A DNA stretch of 64,000 bases, taken from positions 3,568,001-3,632,000 of the forward strand of contig NZ_CP197471.1 in the NCBI RefSeq assembly GCF_052180215.1, written 5' to 3'. Position numbers and translations under genes: made by a program. Positions 50,870 through 59,455 of this stretch are shown piece after piece (position 1 is the stretch's first letter; each line of letters starts with the position of its first letter). A model generated the notes under the pieces. The model saw nothing but the letters and a program-made list of their open reading frames with translations, was not told the origin of the DNA and did not search any database. Source of the DNA: Pseudoneobacillus sp052180215 (GTDB lineage: Bacteria; Bacillota; Bacilli; Bacillales; Cytobacillaceae).

Positions 50870-51247
50870 CTAATCATCAAGATTCATAAATAATCTTGGC
50901 AGCTTCGGCAAAAAAGGGACCTCTTCATAAGGCACTCTATCCATGTCCTTAGGAAAAATTTTTAGACATTCCTCAATAAAAGCCATTACAGGTTCTAATG
51001 ATAGCCCCCAATGATGCGGCCGATAATGTTGAAGGTAATTATGAGCAACTTCCATCATCGCCCTTGCTCCCTTCACGTTTCCGTATTCATAATGATAGTT
51101 CGACACACTCATTTGCAGAAGTCCTTTTAAAAACAGGTTACCTCTATCCGTTAGCCACATCTCCTCTAATAGGTCATGGCATGTATAATAATCCCCCTCA
51201 TTAAAGTGAACAAAGAATTCGTAATATTCAATTGGATATTCCGCCAT
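50870..51247 (-). CDS. DUF309 protein
   Basis: A 125-residue all-helical protein of the DUF309 family. The signature FFVHFNEGDYYTCHDLLEEMWL and FLKGLLQMSVSNYHYEYGN is clear; conserved His, Glu and Trp residues suggest a metal or ligand site. The start after AAGGGTGA is preferred. It is just upstream of pepA on the same strand, separated by 69 bp. Function unknown. Confidence 0.82.
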   Translation of the reverse strand: MAEYPIEYYEFFVHFNEGDYYTCHDLLEEMWLTDRGNLFLKGLLQMSVSNYHYEYGNVKGARAMMEVAHNYLQHYRPHHWGLSLEPVMAFIEECLKIFPKDMDRVPYEEVPFLPKLPRLFMNLDD

Positions 51248-51448
51248 ACTCTTCACCCTTTGGGAAATGATTTGCACTATTATTATATTCCCTTTATGAT
51301 ATTAATAAGAAATTTTTAGCTTATGTGATACGGATAAAGTACTTTTTTTGCTCTGTATTGATGAGTTTTGTTACTCATCGCTTATAAAATACTTTTTTCA
51401 CACCATCTTGTTGAAGGTGGGCTGGTTTATAAAAAGGTGGTTTTTAAA

Positions 51449-51925
51449 ATGGATTTATTAACAAATTTCCCTCTTTGGTCATCAATAGCAGCAATCTTTT
51501 TTGCTCAGTTCGTGAAGGTACCTATTCAATTTATCGCTACCAGAAAATTTGACTGGTCCTTATTGACGAGTACTGGTGGTATGCCCAGCTCTCATTCTGC
51601 TGCTGTGACTGCACTATCAACAGGTGTTGCCCTCGAAACGGGACTAGATTCAGCTGTTTTTGCTGTCTCTGCCGTTTTTGCGATTATTACGATGTTTGAT
51701 GCAACAGGTGTTAGAAGGCAAGCCGGGGAACAAGCCATTGTATTAAATCAACTAGTAAGTGATTTTACCAAGTTTGTTAATGAAGCAAAGGGCTGGCAGG
51801 AGAAACCTGAACAAGTAAAAAGAAAAGAGTTAAAAGAATTATTAGGCCATAAACCCATTGAAGTTTTCTTTGGAGGATTAACTGGTATCATCTTAACTCT
51901 TATGATTCATTTAATCATTTCATAA
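51449..51925 (+). CDS. yuiD: Divergent PAP2 (DUF212) family membrane protein YuiD
   Basis: A 158-residue membrane protein. STGGMPSSHSAAVTALSTG is the PAP2-like motif with the SxHS element, followed by ATGVRRQAGEQA and a C-terminal membrane segment (FFGGLTGIILTLMIHLII). Length matches YuiD. AAAGGTGG precedes the ATG used here. It may be a phosphatase acting on lipid phosphates, but the family is divergent and unproven. Confidence 0.88.
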   Translation: MDLLTNFPLWSSIAAIFFAQFVKVPIQFIATRKFDWSLLTSTGGMPSSHSAAVTALSTGVALETGLDSAVFAVSAVFAIITMFDATGVRRQAGEQAIVLNQLVSDFTKFVNEAKGWQEKPEQVKRKELKELLGHKPIEVFFGGLTGIILTLMIHLIIS

Positions 51926-51928
51926 ATG

Positions 51929-51964
51929 ATAAAAGGGATTCCTAGACGGGAATCCCTTCTTTAT
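51929..51964. terminator. Bidirectional terminator between yuiD and yuiC
   Basis: Stem AAGGGATTCC / GGAATCCCTT with a TAGACG loop, followed by a T-rich run, between convergent genes. Confidence 0.88.
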
Positions 51965-52677
51965 TCTTTTTCGGTTGTTATATATTGCTGACGGAATACC
52001 TGCATTGCTTTATTTTCATTTAAGGTAATTAGATCTTCTTCTGTTAGGTGACCGTCACCTAATTCGACGATATACACATTTACTGTTTTCTTTCCCCAAT
52101 GGTTATAAACGTCATCAACAGATTCGTAAAATAAATCCAACTTATTACCCTTTATAGCTCCACCCTTATCAGCTACGACACCATAGCCATAACCAGGAAT
52201 AAAAAGGATAGTCCCTATTGGAAATACATTTAAGTCCGCTGCGATTGTTGAATATAAATCTCTTTTAACCTTTACACCTGAATAGGTAATGCCATAGCTC
52301 GGGTTATCTGGATTTTTTCCTGTTGATTCGTATCCAGCTGTATATCCTGTTGCTACAACTGTTTTAGACGGATATTTAGACCAGTTAATAGCCTCTTCTA
52401 ACTTTGGAGGTGGACCCGCTACGGCCTCCGTTGAAGAGATTTGAGATTGATATCCGATTTTTTGTAAGCTTTTAAATGCTAAACCTAAACTTTTAAATGT
52501 ATGTAAAAAATAAGACCCAGTATGATCAATGTCACTTTTTTCTTGATAATTGGTATAGGCATATGAAATAAGCGATTTAGCCTCTACACCAGAAATGGTT
52601 TGAAATGTAGTAAATAACGCAAATACAAATAGAATGGTCATCATCATTCTTCGTGTTAAATGGTTTAATTTTATCAT
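51961..52677 (-). CDS. yuiC: Exported 3D-domain protein YuiC (peptidoglycan lytic fold)
   Basis: A 238-residue protein with an N-terminal membrane/signal segment (about 10-32), a variable region and a C-terminal 3D (Asp-Asp-Asp) domain. The Asp residues appear in ADLNVFPIGT, VVADKGGAIKG and KLDLFYESV. The fold is that of MltA-type lytic transglycosylases and resuscitation factors, so a role in wall turnover outside the membrane is likely. It resembles YuiC of B. subtilis in position and domain. Confidence 0.88.
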   Translation of the reverse strand: MIKLNHLTRRMMMTILFVFALFTTFQTISGVEAKSLISYAYTNYQEKSDIDHTGSYFLHTFKSLGLAFKSLQKIGYQSQISSTEAVAGPPPKLEEAINWSKYPSKTVVATGYTAGYESTGKNPDNPSYGITYSGVKVKRDLYSTIAADLNVFPIGTILFIPGYGYGVVADKGGAIKGNKLDLFYESVDDVYNHWGKKTVNVYIVELGDGHLTEEDLITLNENKAMQVFRQQYITTEKE

Positions 52678-52812
52678 CTAGTTTTTCACTCCTCCCAAAG
52701 TATTCATTTCCCATTTGGGAGGTAATTATACACAGCAAGGTAAGTTTTCAGAAAATTACGGACAAATCGTTACTTAAATTTACGAGATTAGTGTAAAAAT
52801 AAAAACGATAAA

Positions 52813-52862
52813 AAAACCTACTCCCAAGATGAATAATTCCATCAAAGGAGTAGGTTTTTTTA
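52813..52862 (-). terminator. Terminator of yuiB
   Basis: On the minus strand the stem AAACCTACTCC / GGAGTAGGTTT with a 22-base loop is followed by a T run. Confidence 0.85.
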
Positions 52863-52921
52863 ACGTCTGTTTCCGTATAGATTGAGTTTTCGTAAAAATC
52901 CAGTTTTAGAAAAGAGCCGAT

Positions 52922-53239
52922 TTAAAACATTTGGTATCCATTTTTACGCAATAGGTTAATGGTAACACCAGCAATAATAGCTCCCGCTAGTCCACTGCAT
53001 AAAATTAATAAATCTGCGGTAGCTAAAGATAGAATTCTTTCACCTAAATCACTAAATGCTTGTTTAGTATTGGTGAAGTATTCAATGAATCTTACTTTAT
53101 CAACAATAAATACGGTTATTAAAGGATAGATAAATGTCATAATCCAAGACATTCTTAACAACATATTTAATAAAAAGCCGATTCCAAAAAATAAAACAAA
53201 AAATAATAGCATTGAAATAATAACAACCCATATTGGCAT
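52922..53239 (-). CDS. yuiB: YuiB-family membrane protein
   Basis: A 105-residue membrane protein with three hydrophobic segments (about 3-28, 32-48, 72-95) separated by a charged stretch (FTNTKQAFSDLGER). It corresponds to YuiB in position and size. A GAGGAGGG site precedes the ATG. Role unknown. A family A repeat lies directly upstream. Confidence 0.8.
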   Translation of the reverse strand: MPIWVVIISMLLFFVLFFGIGFLLNMLLRMSWIMTFIYPLITVFIVDKVRFIEYFTNTKQAFSDLGERILSLATADLLILCSGLAGAIIAGVTINLLRKNGYQMF

Positions 53240-53261
53240 CGTTTTAGTCCCTCCTCATTAA

Positions 53262-53396
53262 AAAAGCGCAAGGGCCTTGACAGCCCCGACAAGCAAATGT
53301 TCTCAAACACAAGAAGTCTGCTTTTTGACTTCTTGCGTTTGAGGTTATTTGACTCGAGGGGCTAGGCCCTGGAGCTAGATTGCAAAAACAATTTTC
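53262..53396. repeat. Dispersed structured repeat, family A copy 3 (short form)
   Basis: Same frame as the copies at 17245 and 29557, but shorter. GCCCCGACAAGCAAATGTTCTC is at the left and CGAGGGGCTAGGCCCTGGAGCTAGA at the right. The central hairpin pairs CTCAAACACAAGAAGTC with GACTTCTTGCGTTTGAG. The GGAAGAAGTGA arm is missing. It separates yuiA from yuiB. Confidence 0.88.
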
Positions 53397-53483
53397 TTAG
53401 TTTTTTTCATTCCTAAACAAACACAAATTAAGTGTACTTAATGTAGAAAAAGGAGTCAATCCACATGGATTTTATTTTTCACA

Positions 53484-53519
53484 AAAAAAAGACTGCCTTT
53501 TCTTAATCAAGGCAGTCAA
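53484..53519 (-). terminator. Terminator of yuiA
   Basis: On the minus strand the stem GACTGCCTT / AAGGCAGTC is followed by eight T residues, about ten bases after the stop codon. Confidence 0.88.
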
Positions 53520-53528
53520 GTTAGTCTT

Positions 53529-53654
53529 CTATTCCTTGCGCTTTCCAGATCCTCCACAGCATGAACAAGTTTCTGAACCTCCTAGTACTAGTTGAAAATA
53601 CCCTTTACCTGAGCAATAAACGCATTCCTTATTATCAACTGTTTGACTTTTCAT
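53529..53654 (-). CDS. yuiA: Small zinc-knuckle protein YuiA
   Basis: A 41-residue protein with two DnaJ-like cysteine motifs, CVYCSGKGY and CSCCGGSGK, which should bind one zinc ion. The ATG nine bases after AAGGAG is used; the nearer ATG directly abuts that site. Corresponds to YuiA. Function unknown; chaperone-related or RNA-binding roles are both conceivable. Confidence 0.82.
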   Translation of the reverse strand: MKSQTVDNKECVYCSGKGYFQLVLGGSETCSCCGGSGKRKE

Positions 53655-53815
53655 CCCTGTCATCTCCTTAAGAAGAAATATAATTGAATTTTCTGATAAT
53701 ATATCAAGGATTTCGAAAAAAGGAAAGGAGCATTTTCGCTTAAAAAAGTCTATTGTAAACGCATACAAGTACTATTTTCTTAATATTTCTAATCGTTACT
53801 CATTTTTTTAGAAAA

Positions 53816-54304
53816 TTATAAAAATAATTTATAGGAACTATATCCGAACTGATCACCTGGATTTATCCCTTCAATAACAGGTGATATTTTTTGAGGTTGA
53901 ACATCCAATAAGTATTTTAACAAGACCGAAGAGCTCTCCTCATTGATCAATGTTTCGGGATTTACAAATTTCGCTTCAAACAATTCATATTCTTGTGTCG
54001 TCACTATGCCTTCTCCGTTTGGTTCAAGTAAAAAAATAAGCATATTGTCACTGATTTCTTCTTTTATAACTCCCGTTCTTAACCCGATTAATCCTTTGTT
54101 TACACAATTTATTCCTGTTTCTTCTTTTACTTCACGAATAACGGCTTCATCTGCCGTTTCATTCCCCTCCACAAATCCTGCAGGAAGGGACCACATACCT
54201 TTTAGTCCGCCGTATTTTTTTTTGACGACAAGCCATTCCCCATTTTTATTAATCACAAGTCCTGAAACACCTAACCAAACGTCCCCACGTTTACTCTTCA
54301 CCAT
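53816..54304 (-). CDS. Nudix hydrolase
   Basis: A 162-residue Nudix protein. The Nudix box GFVEGNETADEAVIREVKEETGI (residues about 43-65) has the full G-x5-E-x7-REVxEE pattern. The preceding LPA and following strands fit the fold. A C-terminal extension contains QFGYSSYKLFL. It hydrolyses a nucleoside diphosphate derivative; substrate unknown. A GGGGGG site precedes the ATG. It lies between yuiA and yumB, each apparently separate. Confidence 0.86.
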   Translation of the reverse strand: MVKSKRGDVWLGVSGLVINKNGEWLVVKKKYGGLKGMWSLPAGFVEGNETADEAVIREVKEETGINCVNKGLIGLRTGVIKEEISDNMLIFLLEPNGEGIVTTQEYELFEAKFVNPETLINEESSSVLLKYLLDVQPQKISPVIEGINPGDQFGYSSYKLFL

Positions 54305-54350
54305 TTATTTCCCCCCAGTTTGAAAATGTTGTTTTATTTTATTATACAAA

Positions 54351-54384
54351 AAAACTGAATCGACTTCGTCGATCCAGTTTTTAT
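54351..54384 (-). terminator. Terminator of yumB
   Basis: On the minus strand the stem AAACTGGATCGAC / GTCGATTCAGTTT is followed by TTTTG, just after the yumB stop codon. Confidence 0.88.
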
Positions 54385-54387
54385 ATA

Positions 54388-55605
54388 TTATAGGAGATTA
54401 AATTTACCTTTTTTCAGCATAAGTGAAGGTCCGCCGATCATTAGAAGTGCGCGGTTATCAACCACTTTCTTCATGAATGATGCTTTTGACCCGAATAATT
54501 TTTTACCATAAACGACTCCAATGGCATCGTCTTCACCTAATGAACAAACTGTACCTTTAATATCAGGTTTGAAAGACTCAAGTTCGCCTTTTTCTCGAAT
54601 AAGCGCCCCGATATTACGTGCACAAACTTCACCTTGCTGCATCGCAATTTGTGCAGTTGGTGGGTATGGTCGATTGATTTCTTCATTAATAACTAGAGAG
54701 CTGTCACCGATGATAAAGATATTATCATGTCCAGGTGCTCTTAAATCTGGCTGAACTTTTACACGGCCGCGCATTGCTTCAAAACCAGACTTTTCAATAA
54801 CTGAGTTTCCGCGCACACCTGCTGCCCAAATAACTGTACCTGCTTTAATTTCTAGTACTTCTTCTTCACCCTTTGCAACAAGGATTCCATCAGGAGTACA
54901 CTCTTTAATAGCCGTTCCTAGCATAAATTCTACACCTTTACGCTCTAATTGAGCCACTGCGTAGGTTACTAAGTCTGGGTCAAATCCTGGAAGGACCATT
55001 GGGGCTGCTTCTACACAAACCACACGTACCTTATGGAAATCTAAATCATATTCATGACAAAGCTCAGGAATGCGATTTGTTAACTCTCCTAAAAATTCAA
55101 TACCTGTAAAGCCAGCTCCACCAACAACAATTGTTAAACGCTCATCACGCTTTTCTTCATCATTATTGTAATTAGCAAATTGATATTCAATATGTTCACG
55201 AATTTGACGGGCAGAATTCACATTCACAATCGAAAAAGCATGTTCTTTTAAGCCTTTAATACCAAATGTTTCAGGCTCTCCACCAAGAGCTACCACTAAG
55301 TAATCATATGAAACTTCACTATTCTCTAAAATAACTAATTTTTCTTCTATTTTAATTTCAACTACAGAATCTTGAACAAAATTCACTTTACTGCGATCAA
55401 TAACATCGCGAATATCATAACGAACACGGTCATGATGCAAAGTACCAGCTGATGCTTCATGTAACCAAGTCGTTTCGTAATGATAATCATGTTTATTTAC
55501 GAGGACTATATCTGCTTCATTAACTCCAATTAATTTTTGTAAACGGGTTGTTGTCATTAGACCACCGTAACCGGCACCTAATACCACTATTCTTGGTTTT
55601 CTCAA
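54388..55605 (-). CDS. yumB: Type II NADH dehydrogenase YumB
   Basis: Membrane-associated FAD enzyme of 405 residues that passes electrons from NADH to menaquinone without proton pumping. The FAD motif GAGYGGL is near the N-terminus, the NADH motif VVGGAGFTGIEFLGEL near 165, and FIIGDSS plus RPYPPTAQIAMQQG near the C-terminus. The TTG start giving LRKPRIVVLG matches the YumB N-terminus; upstream GTGs lie in the ribosome binding region. Rex-like sites lie upstream. A second type II enzyme (yutJ) is encoded 2.3 kb away. Confidence 0.92.
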   Translation of the reverse strand: MRKPRIVVLGAGYGGLMTTTRLQKLIGVNEADIVLVNKHDYHYETTWLHEASAGTLHHDRVRYDIRDVIDRSKVNFVQDSVVEIKIEEKLVILENSEVSYDYLVVALGGEPETFGIKGLKEHAFSIVNVNSARQIREHIEYQFANYNNDEEKRDERLTIVVGGAGFTGIEFLGELTNRIPELCHEYDLDFHKVRVVCVEAAPMVLPGFDPDLVTYAVAQLERKGVEFMLGTAIKECTPDGILVAKGEEEVLEIKAGTVIWAAGVRGNSVIEKSGFEAMRGRVKVQPDLRAPGHDNIFIIGDSSLVINEEINRPYPPTAQIAMQQGEVCARNIGALIREKGELESFKPDIKGTVCSLGEDDAIGVVYGKKLFGSKASFMKKVVDNRALLMIGGPSLMLKKGKFNLL

Positions 55606-55702
55606 AGTGATCACTTCCACCTTTTGTATGATTTTTTAATACAGGGCTTTTTATTATCTTCCACTGCTTTAAAGGTTTTTATTTTTTATCTAGAGAAAAA
55701 GT

Positions 55703-55732
55703 TTGTGATAACCTTCACTAAGCTAGTCACAA
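55703..55732. promoter_or_regulatory. Rex-like redox operator before yumB
   Basis: TTGTGATAACCTTCACTA (55703-55720) fits the Rex pattern TTGTGA-N6-TCACAA except for one base in the last half-site. A further TCACAA lies at 55727-55732, making overlapping half-sites. It lies about 100 bases upstream of the yumB start. Rex represses NADH dehydrogenase genes in B. subtilis according to its NADH/NAD ratio. Confidence 0.55.
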
Positions 55733-55941
55733 AAAAGACCTTAAAATGTCACATAATCTTAACATTTATTCCTAACATCCATATTATTCTTTTTCCTTGG
55801 CTTTTTCAAGGCATTTATATAGAGTTTAAATACTAAGAAAATTGCAAATTTATAGCTACTCGCGTTATTATAGTATATTTTATTCCCATTTAGAGTGTTC
55901 ATACAGATTCCGTTATTATCGGTAACGGGCCAGCTAATCAT
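55733..55941. other. Upstream region of yumB, no gene seen
   Basis: An AT-rich stretch between the Rex-like site and the palindromic repeat after yutM. It contains another half-site-like GTCACA. I see no credible coding sequence. Confidence 0.5.
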
Positions 55942-55990
55942 TAACGCTTTAAAGCACCGGGGGTCTGACCCCCGGTGCTTTAAAGTGTTA
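55942..55990. repeat. GGGGTCTGACCCC-type palindrome, copy 3
   Basis: Inverted repeat with 22-bp arms (TAACGCTTTAAAGCACCGGGGG and its complement with one G-U pair) around TCTGA. It is closely related to the element at 12850-12902. It lies eight bases after the yutM stop and should terminate its transcript. Confidence 0.93.
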
Positions 55991-55998
55991 GAGTGTTA

Positions 55999-56361
55999 TT
56001 AGCATTCCTCTGGCGTACCAGCAACATTAGCCGTTCTAAACGATGAGCCGCAACCACAAGATGCAATGGCATTCGGATTGTCGATCGTGAATCCCCCACC
56101 CATCATGGATTGTTTATAATCAATTTTTGTCCCTTTTAAAATAGGAGCACTTTCTTCATCAACAAGAACTTTAATTCCAAATACTTCAAATTCTACGTCC
56201 TTTTCGCTTTTTTCTTGATCAAAGCCCATTCCATAGGACAAACCGCTACATCCGCCACCTTGCACCCCAACACGTAGGTAAGAACCTTCTTCTTCATTTT
56301 GTTTCATCATGTCTTTTATCTGCAAAGCGGCTGCTTCTGTAATTTCAACAATTGTTTCCAT
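55999..56361 (-). CDS. yutM: A-type iron-sulfur carrier protein (HesB/IscA family)
   Basis: A 120-residue A-type carrier with the three conserved cysteines in GGGCSGLSYGM and SCGCGSSF. The IRVGV-like strand (YLRVGVQGGGCSG) and GFTIDNPNA are typical. It binds and passes on iron-sulfur clusters in the cytoplasm. Start after GGAGGAGA gives the length of B. subtilis YutM. Together with yutI and the two NDH-2 genes it forms a redox-rich neighbourhood. Confidence 0.92.
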   Translation of the reverse strand: METIVEITEAAALQIKDMMKQNEEEGSYLRVGVQGGGCSGLSYGMGFDQEKSEKDVEFEVFGIKVLVDEESAPILKGTKIDYKQSMMGGGFTIDNPNAIASCGCGSSFRTANVAGTPEEC

Positions 56362-56589
56362 TAAATCTCCTCCATTGTTTTTAATTATCAGTATATACAT
56401 GGCTTACTTATTACTCAACTATACCGCCTTTTCTTCATCTGAAATATATTTGCCAAAAATTGAAGATTTCCCCTGTTATTATAGTACTTTAATCCTGTTT
56501 TCATGTATAATGAATAGTATAAAAGTCTTGTTTGATACGATATTCTCCATCTATTTATCCTATTAAATTCCCAAAAGGAAGGTGATAAT

Positions 56590-57279
56590 ATGACTTTGCT
56601 CACTCCTCTTTACGATAAATCCTATGAATGCTTAGGGTGCAAGGAAAAATTCACGTCCAAAAAAGTCCGTTCTCGTTTTGTGAAAATCCTTCAATACGAC
56701 ACAGATTTTTGCCCATCCTACCATTCCGAGGAAAGCAATCCGATTTATTATCACATAAATGTATGTCCTGCCTGCGGATTTTCTTTTTCAGACGAGACAA
56801 GCAGATATTTCCCACCAAATTCATTAGATTTGATTAAGGAAAAAATCTCTAAACACTGGTCAGCACATCCATATGATGGTATCCGTACAACGGATGATGC
56901 GATCAATAGCTATAAACTGGCTATTTATTCCGCTACCTTAAAGCAGGAAAAACATATTGTTCTTGCAGGGATGTACTTAAGAATAGCATGGCTGTATCGG
57001 TCTTTAAAAAATAATGAACAAGAACAGCGTTTTATGAAGTTAGCTCTTCATGAATATATTCAATCTTATTCTGTAGATGATTTTAAAGGAACACAAATGT
57101 CTGAAGTAAAAATATTATATTTAATTGCTGAACTTTCGATTAGAACGGATGACTACAATCAAGCAGTAAAATATTTTTCAAAAGTAATTGAGATGCAAAA
57201 ACGGTCTATCGAACCTCGCATCATTGAAATGGCGAAGGAACGTTGGTATGAAATTAGGGAAATTCAAAAGCATGCATAA
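56590..57279 (+). CDS. DUF2225 protein with zinc-binding motif and helical repeats
   Basis: A 229-residue protein of the DUF2225 family. The N-terminal zinc-binding part has CLGCKEKF and CPACGF (two CxxC pairs, about residues 14-65). The C-terminal two thirds look like TPR-type helical repeats (SYKLAIYSATLKQEKHIVLAGMYLRIAWLYRSL, then DDYNQAVKYFSKVIEMQ). AAGGAGGTG-like site before the ATG. Function unknown; the layout suggests a protein-binding scaffold. Confidence 0.82.
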   Translation: MTLLTPLYDKSYECLGCKEKFTSKKVRSRFVKILQYDTDFCPSYHSEESNPIYYHINVCPACGFSFSDETSRYFPPNSLDLIKEKISKHWSAHPYDGIRTTDDAINSYKLAIYSATLKQEKHIVLAGMYLRIAWLYRSLKNNEQEQRFMKLALHEYIQSYSVDDFKGTQMSEVKILYLIAELSIRTDDYNQAVKYFSKVIEMQKRSIEPRIIEMAKERWYEIREIQKHA

Positions 57280-57289
57280 AAAGAGTAGC

Positions 57290-57327
57290 AAAAAAGCTGG
57301 ATGATCAGGTCATCCAGCTTTTTTATT
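57290..57327. terminator. Bidirectional terminator between the DUF2225 gene and yuzB
   Basis: Stem AAAGCTGGATGA / TCATCCAGCTTT with a TCAGG loop and T runs on both sides. Confidence 0.92.
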
Positions 57328-57336
57328 ATATATATA

Positions 57337-57576
57337 TTAAAACATTGGGTTTTCATCTAAATATTTATATATATGATCGACGAGTTCGTCAGGTGTTTCT
57401 CCGGTTACAACATCACCATTAACAAGAGCATACAAAGTAGAGGCACATTTCCCACAGTAGCCAAGACAACCATATTCGATCACATCAAGATCTGGGTCTC
57501 TTTCTAACTGTTCTCTTGCTCTTTGCGCACCACTTGCAAGATTGCTTATACAAAATTCAATGATTGGTTTAATCAT
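57337..57576 (-). CDS. yuzB: DUF1450 protein YuzB
   Basis: A 79-residue protein of DUF1450. Conserved cysteines lie in FCISNL and GCLGYCGKCAST, a pattern like thioredoxin-like [2Fe-2S] ferredoxins, so cluster binding is possible. Length and place match YuzB next to yutJ. It is divergent from yutJ across a 297-bp region. Confidence 0.85.
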   Translation of the reverse strand: MIKPIIEFCISNLASGAQRAREQLERDPDLDVIEYGCLGYCGKCASTLYALVNGDVVTGETPDELVDHIYKYLDENPMF

Positions 57577-57741
57577 TCATTTCACCTCTTTATACTGAAT
57601 TAATCCTAACCTGTTTTATAAAGAACGTCAATATTTTACAAGATGTATTTCATGCAAGAGTTTCTTGATTTTTATTCCTTATAACTAGGTTCTAATAGGG
57701 AATAATAAATAAATTGAATTGTCAATACTTTCATGAAACTG

Positions 57742-57770
57742 TTGTGATTTTGTCACAATTTAGTTATACT
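57742..57770 (+). promoter_or_regulatory. yutJ promoter overlapping a Rex-like palindrome
   Basis: The inverted repeat TTGTGATTTTGTCACAA (57742-57758) has its left arm TTGTGA acting as the -35 element, 17 bases from TATACT (57765-57770). A repressor bound here would block polymerase. The arm spacing is five bases, while Rex sites usually have six, so identity of the repressor is uncertain. Confidence 0.5.
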
Positions 57771-57873
57771 TTTTAATGGTTAAAATTTATCGGATCTATT
57801 CTCAAAATTGTTTATTTACAATTTGTTCGGGAACTAAGAATGAAGCTTCTGAGAGATAAAGGAGATAAACAAT

Positions 57874-58935
57874 ATGAAAAAACTAGTCATTCTTGGTGGC
57901 GGATATGGTGGAATGCGCATCTTAGATGAGCTTTTTAAAAATCTACCATCTGATGTCTCCATTACCCTGATTGATAGAGTTCCTTACCACTGCTTAAAGA
58001 CGGAATACTATGCATTGGCTGCAGGCACTATATCCGATCAACATATTCGTGTTACCTTTCCTGAACACCCTCAATTAGAGGTTAAGTATGGGGAAGTAAC
58101 AGAAATCGATTTAGAGAATAAAAAGGTTCTCTTAAAAGACGGAGTCGTTGCGTACGATGAATTGATCATTGGTCTTGGATGTGAAGACAAGTACCACGAT
58201 GTTCCTGGTGCAAGTGAGTATACTTACAGCATTCAGTCGATTGAAAAATCGCGTCAAACCTACCAAGCTTTAAATAACTTAGCTCCCGGCTCAACCGTTG
58301 GAATTGTCGGAGCAGGACTAAGCGGCGTAGAACTGGCAAGTGAATTGAACGAAAGTCGACCAGACATCCATATTAAGTTATTTGATCGTGGAGAATTTAT
58401 TCTTTCTGCTTTTCCTAAACGTCTAAGTGAATACGTACAAAACTGGTTTGATTCTCACGGGGTTGAAATTATCAATAAAGCGAATATTACACAGGTAGAG
58501 CCTAATCATTTGTTTAACCATGATACAGCTATTCCATGTGATATTATTGTTTGGACTGCGGGTATACAACCAAGTAAGGTTGTTCGTGACATGGATGTGG
58601 AAAAAGATAACCAAGGAAGGGTTACTCTGACTCCTAGACATCATCTGCCAACTGATGAAAACGTGTTTGTCATTGGTGACTGTGCAAGTTTACCGCACGC
58701 TCCAAGTGCTCAACTAGCAGAAGGACAAGCAGAACAAGTTGTTCAAGTATTACTTAAGCGCTGGAAAGGTGAAGAACCACCGGAAATTTTCCCTCCAATT
58801 AAATTAAAAGGGATTCTAGGTTCTTTAGGTAAAAAACATGGATTCGGTTTAGTCGCAGATCGTGCTATTACCGGACGAGTTGCTAGACTTATTAAATCAG
58901 GTATCCTGTGGATGTATAAATACCATAAAGGGTGA
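57874..58935 (+). CDS. yutJ: NAD(P)/FAD-dependent oxidoreductase, type II NADH dehydrogenase family (YutJ)
   Basis: A 353-residue flavoprotein of the NDH-2 family. The FAD motif GGGYGGMRILDEL is at the N-terminus, the NADH motif VGIVGAGLSGVELASEL near 150 and the C-terminal FAD segment VFVIGDCASLPHAPSAQLAEGQAEQV near 270. It is shorter at the C-terminus than YumB, which may reduce membrane binding. Length and place match YutJ. AAAGGAG site before the ATG. A Rex-like site overlaps its promoter. Confidence 0.9.
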   Translation: MKKLVILGGGYGGMRILDELFKNLPSDVSITLIDRVPYHCLKTEYYALAAGTISDQHIRVTFPEHPQLEVKYGEVTEIDLENKKVLLKDGVVAYDELIIGLGCEDKYHDVPGASEYTYSIQSIEKSRQTYQALNNLAPGSTVGIVGAGLSGVELASELNESRPDIHIKLFDRGEFILSAFPKRLSEYVQNWFDSHGVEIINKANITQVEPNHLFNHDTAIPCDIIVWTAGIQPSKVVRDMDVEKDNQGRVTLTPRHHLPTDENVFVIGDCASLPHAPSAQLAEGQAEQVVQVLLKRWKGEEPPEIFPPIKLKGILGSLGKKHGFGLVADRAITGRVARLIKSGILWMYKYHKG

Positions 58936-58936
58936 T

Positions 58937-58983
58937 AAGAAAAGCACAAGCCCCCTTTATAAGCCACGACAAGTAAATGTCTA
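58937..58983. repeat. Truncated left end of the family A repeat
   Basis: AAGAAAAGCACAAGCC followed by GCCACGACAAGTAAATGT matches the left end of the copies at 17245, 29557 and 53262, then stops. The right half is absent and a normal terminator follows. It looks like a decayed or partly deleted copy. Confidence 0.75.
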
Positions 58984-58985
58984 TT

Positions 58986-59022
58986 GAAAAAAGGAGTTGG
59001 CCAATGGCCAACTCCTTTTATT
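58986..59022. terminator. Bidirectional terminator between yutJ and yuzD
   Basis: Stem AAAAGGAGTTGGCCA / TGGCCAACTCCTTTT with a single-base centre, between convergent genes. Confidence 0.92.
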
Positions 59023-59347
59023 CACTTGCGGTATATCCGTATTTTTCTAGTTCAGCATAAATCGTTTTTAATTTTGGATTGCCTTCTCCTACAACTTTAC
59101 CCTCTAATAATACCACTGGGTAAAACATATCCTCTTCAATTACACGCTCCGCAAATTCTCTTTTTTCCGTATCTTCTGGCGGATTGTAAATATCGACATA
59201 CGATATCGTAAAAGGCTGATTGGAATATTTTCTCGCAATGGCTGCTTCTAACCACTCGTATGTTTCTTTTGAAGACGGAAGGTTAACACAGCTCGGACAT
59301 AACTGTTGGGCACCATATACAACAAGCTCTACCGTTTTTTTCTCCAT
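59018..59347 (-). CDS. yuzD: Thioredoxin-like DUF1462 protein YuzD
   Basis: A 109-residue protein of thioredoxin-like fold: YGAQQLCPSCVNLPSS provides a CPSC redox motif at the right place, YPVVLLEGKVVGEGNP contains the cis-Pro region. It probably acts in thiol or cluster chemistry in the cytoplasm. The ATG eight bases after AAAGGG is preferred to the upstream GTG. Corresponds to YuzD, adjacent to yutI and yutJ as in B. subtilis. Confidence 0.87.
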   Translation of the reverse strand: MEKKTVELVVYGAQQLCPSCVNLPSSKETYEWLEAAIARKYSNQPFTISYVDIYNPPEDTEKREFAERVIEEDMFYPVVLLEGKVVGEGNPKLKTIYAELEKYGYTASE

Positions 59348-59455
59348 TTCCCCCACCCTTTCTAATTTTCATTTTACAATATAAACATATCAAAAACCTA
59401 GTTATTTGTATGTATGCTCTTTTCACATAGCATTGTATTTAAGCTTTAGTCGTCC

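Noticed and set aside
55624..55941. Short open frames between yumB and yutM
   Set aside because: AT-rich, no ribosome binding site, overlapping the Rex-like site; composition looks non-coding.
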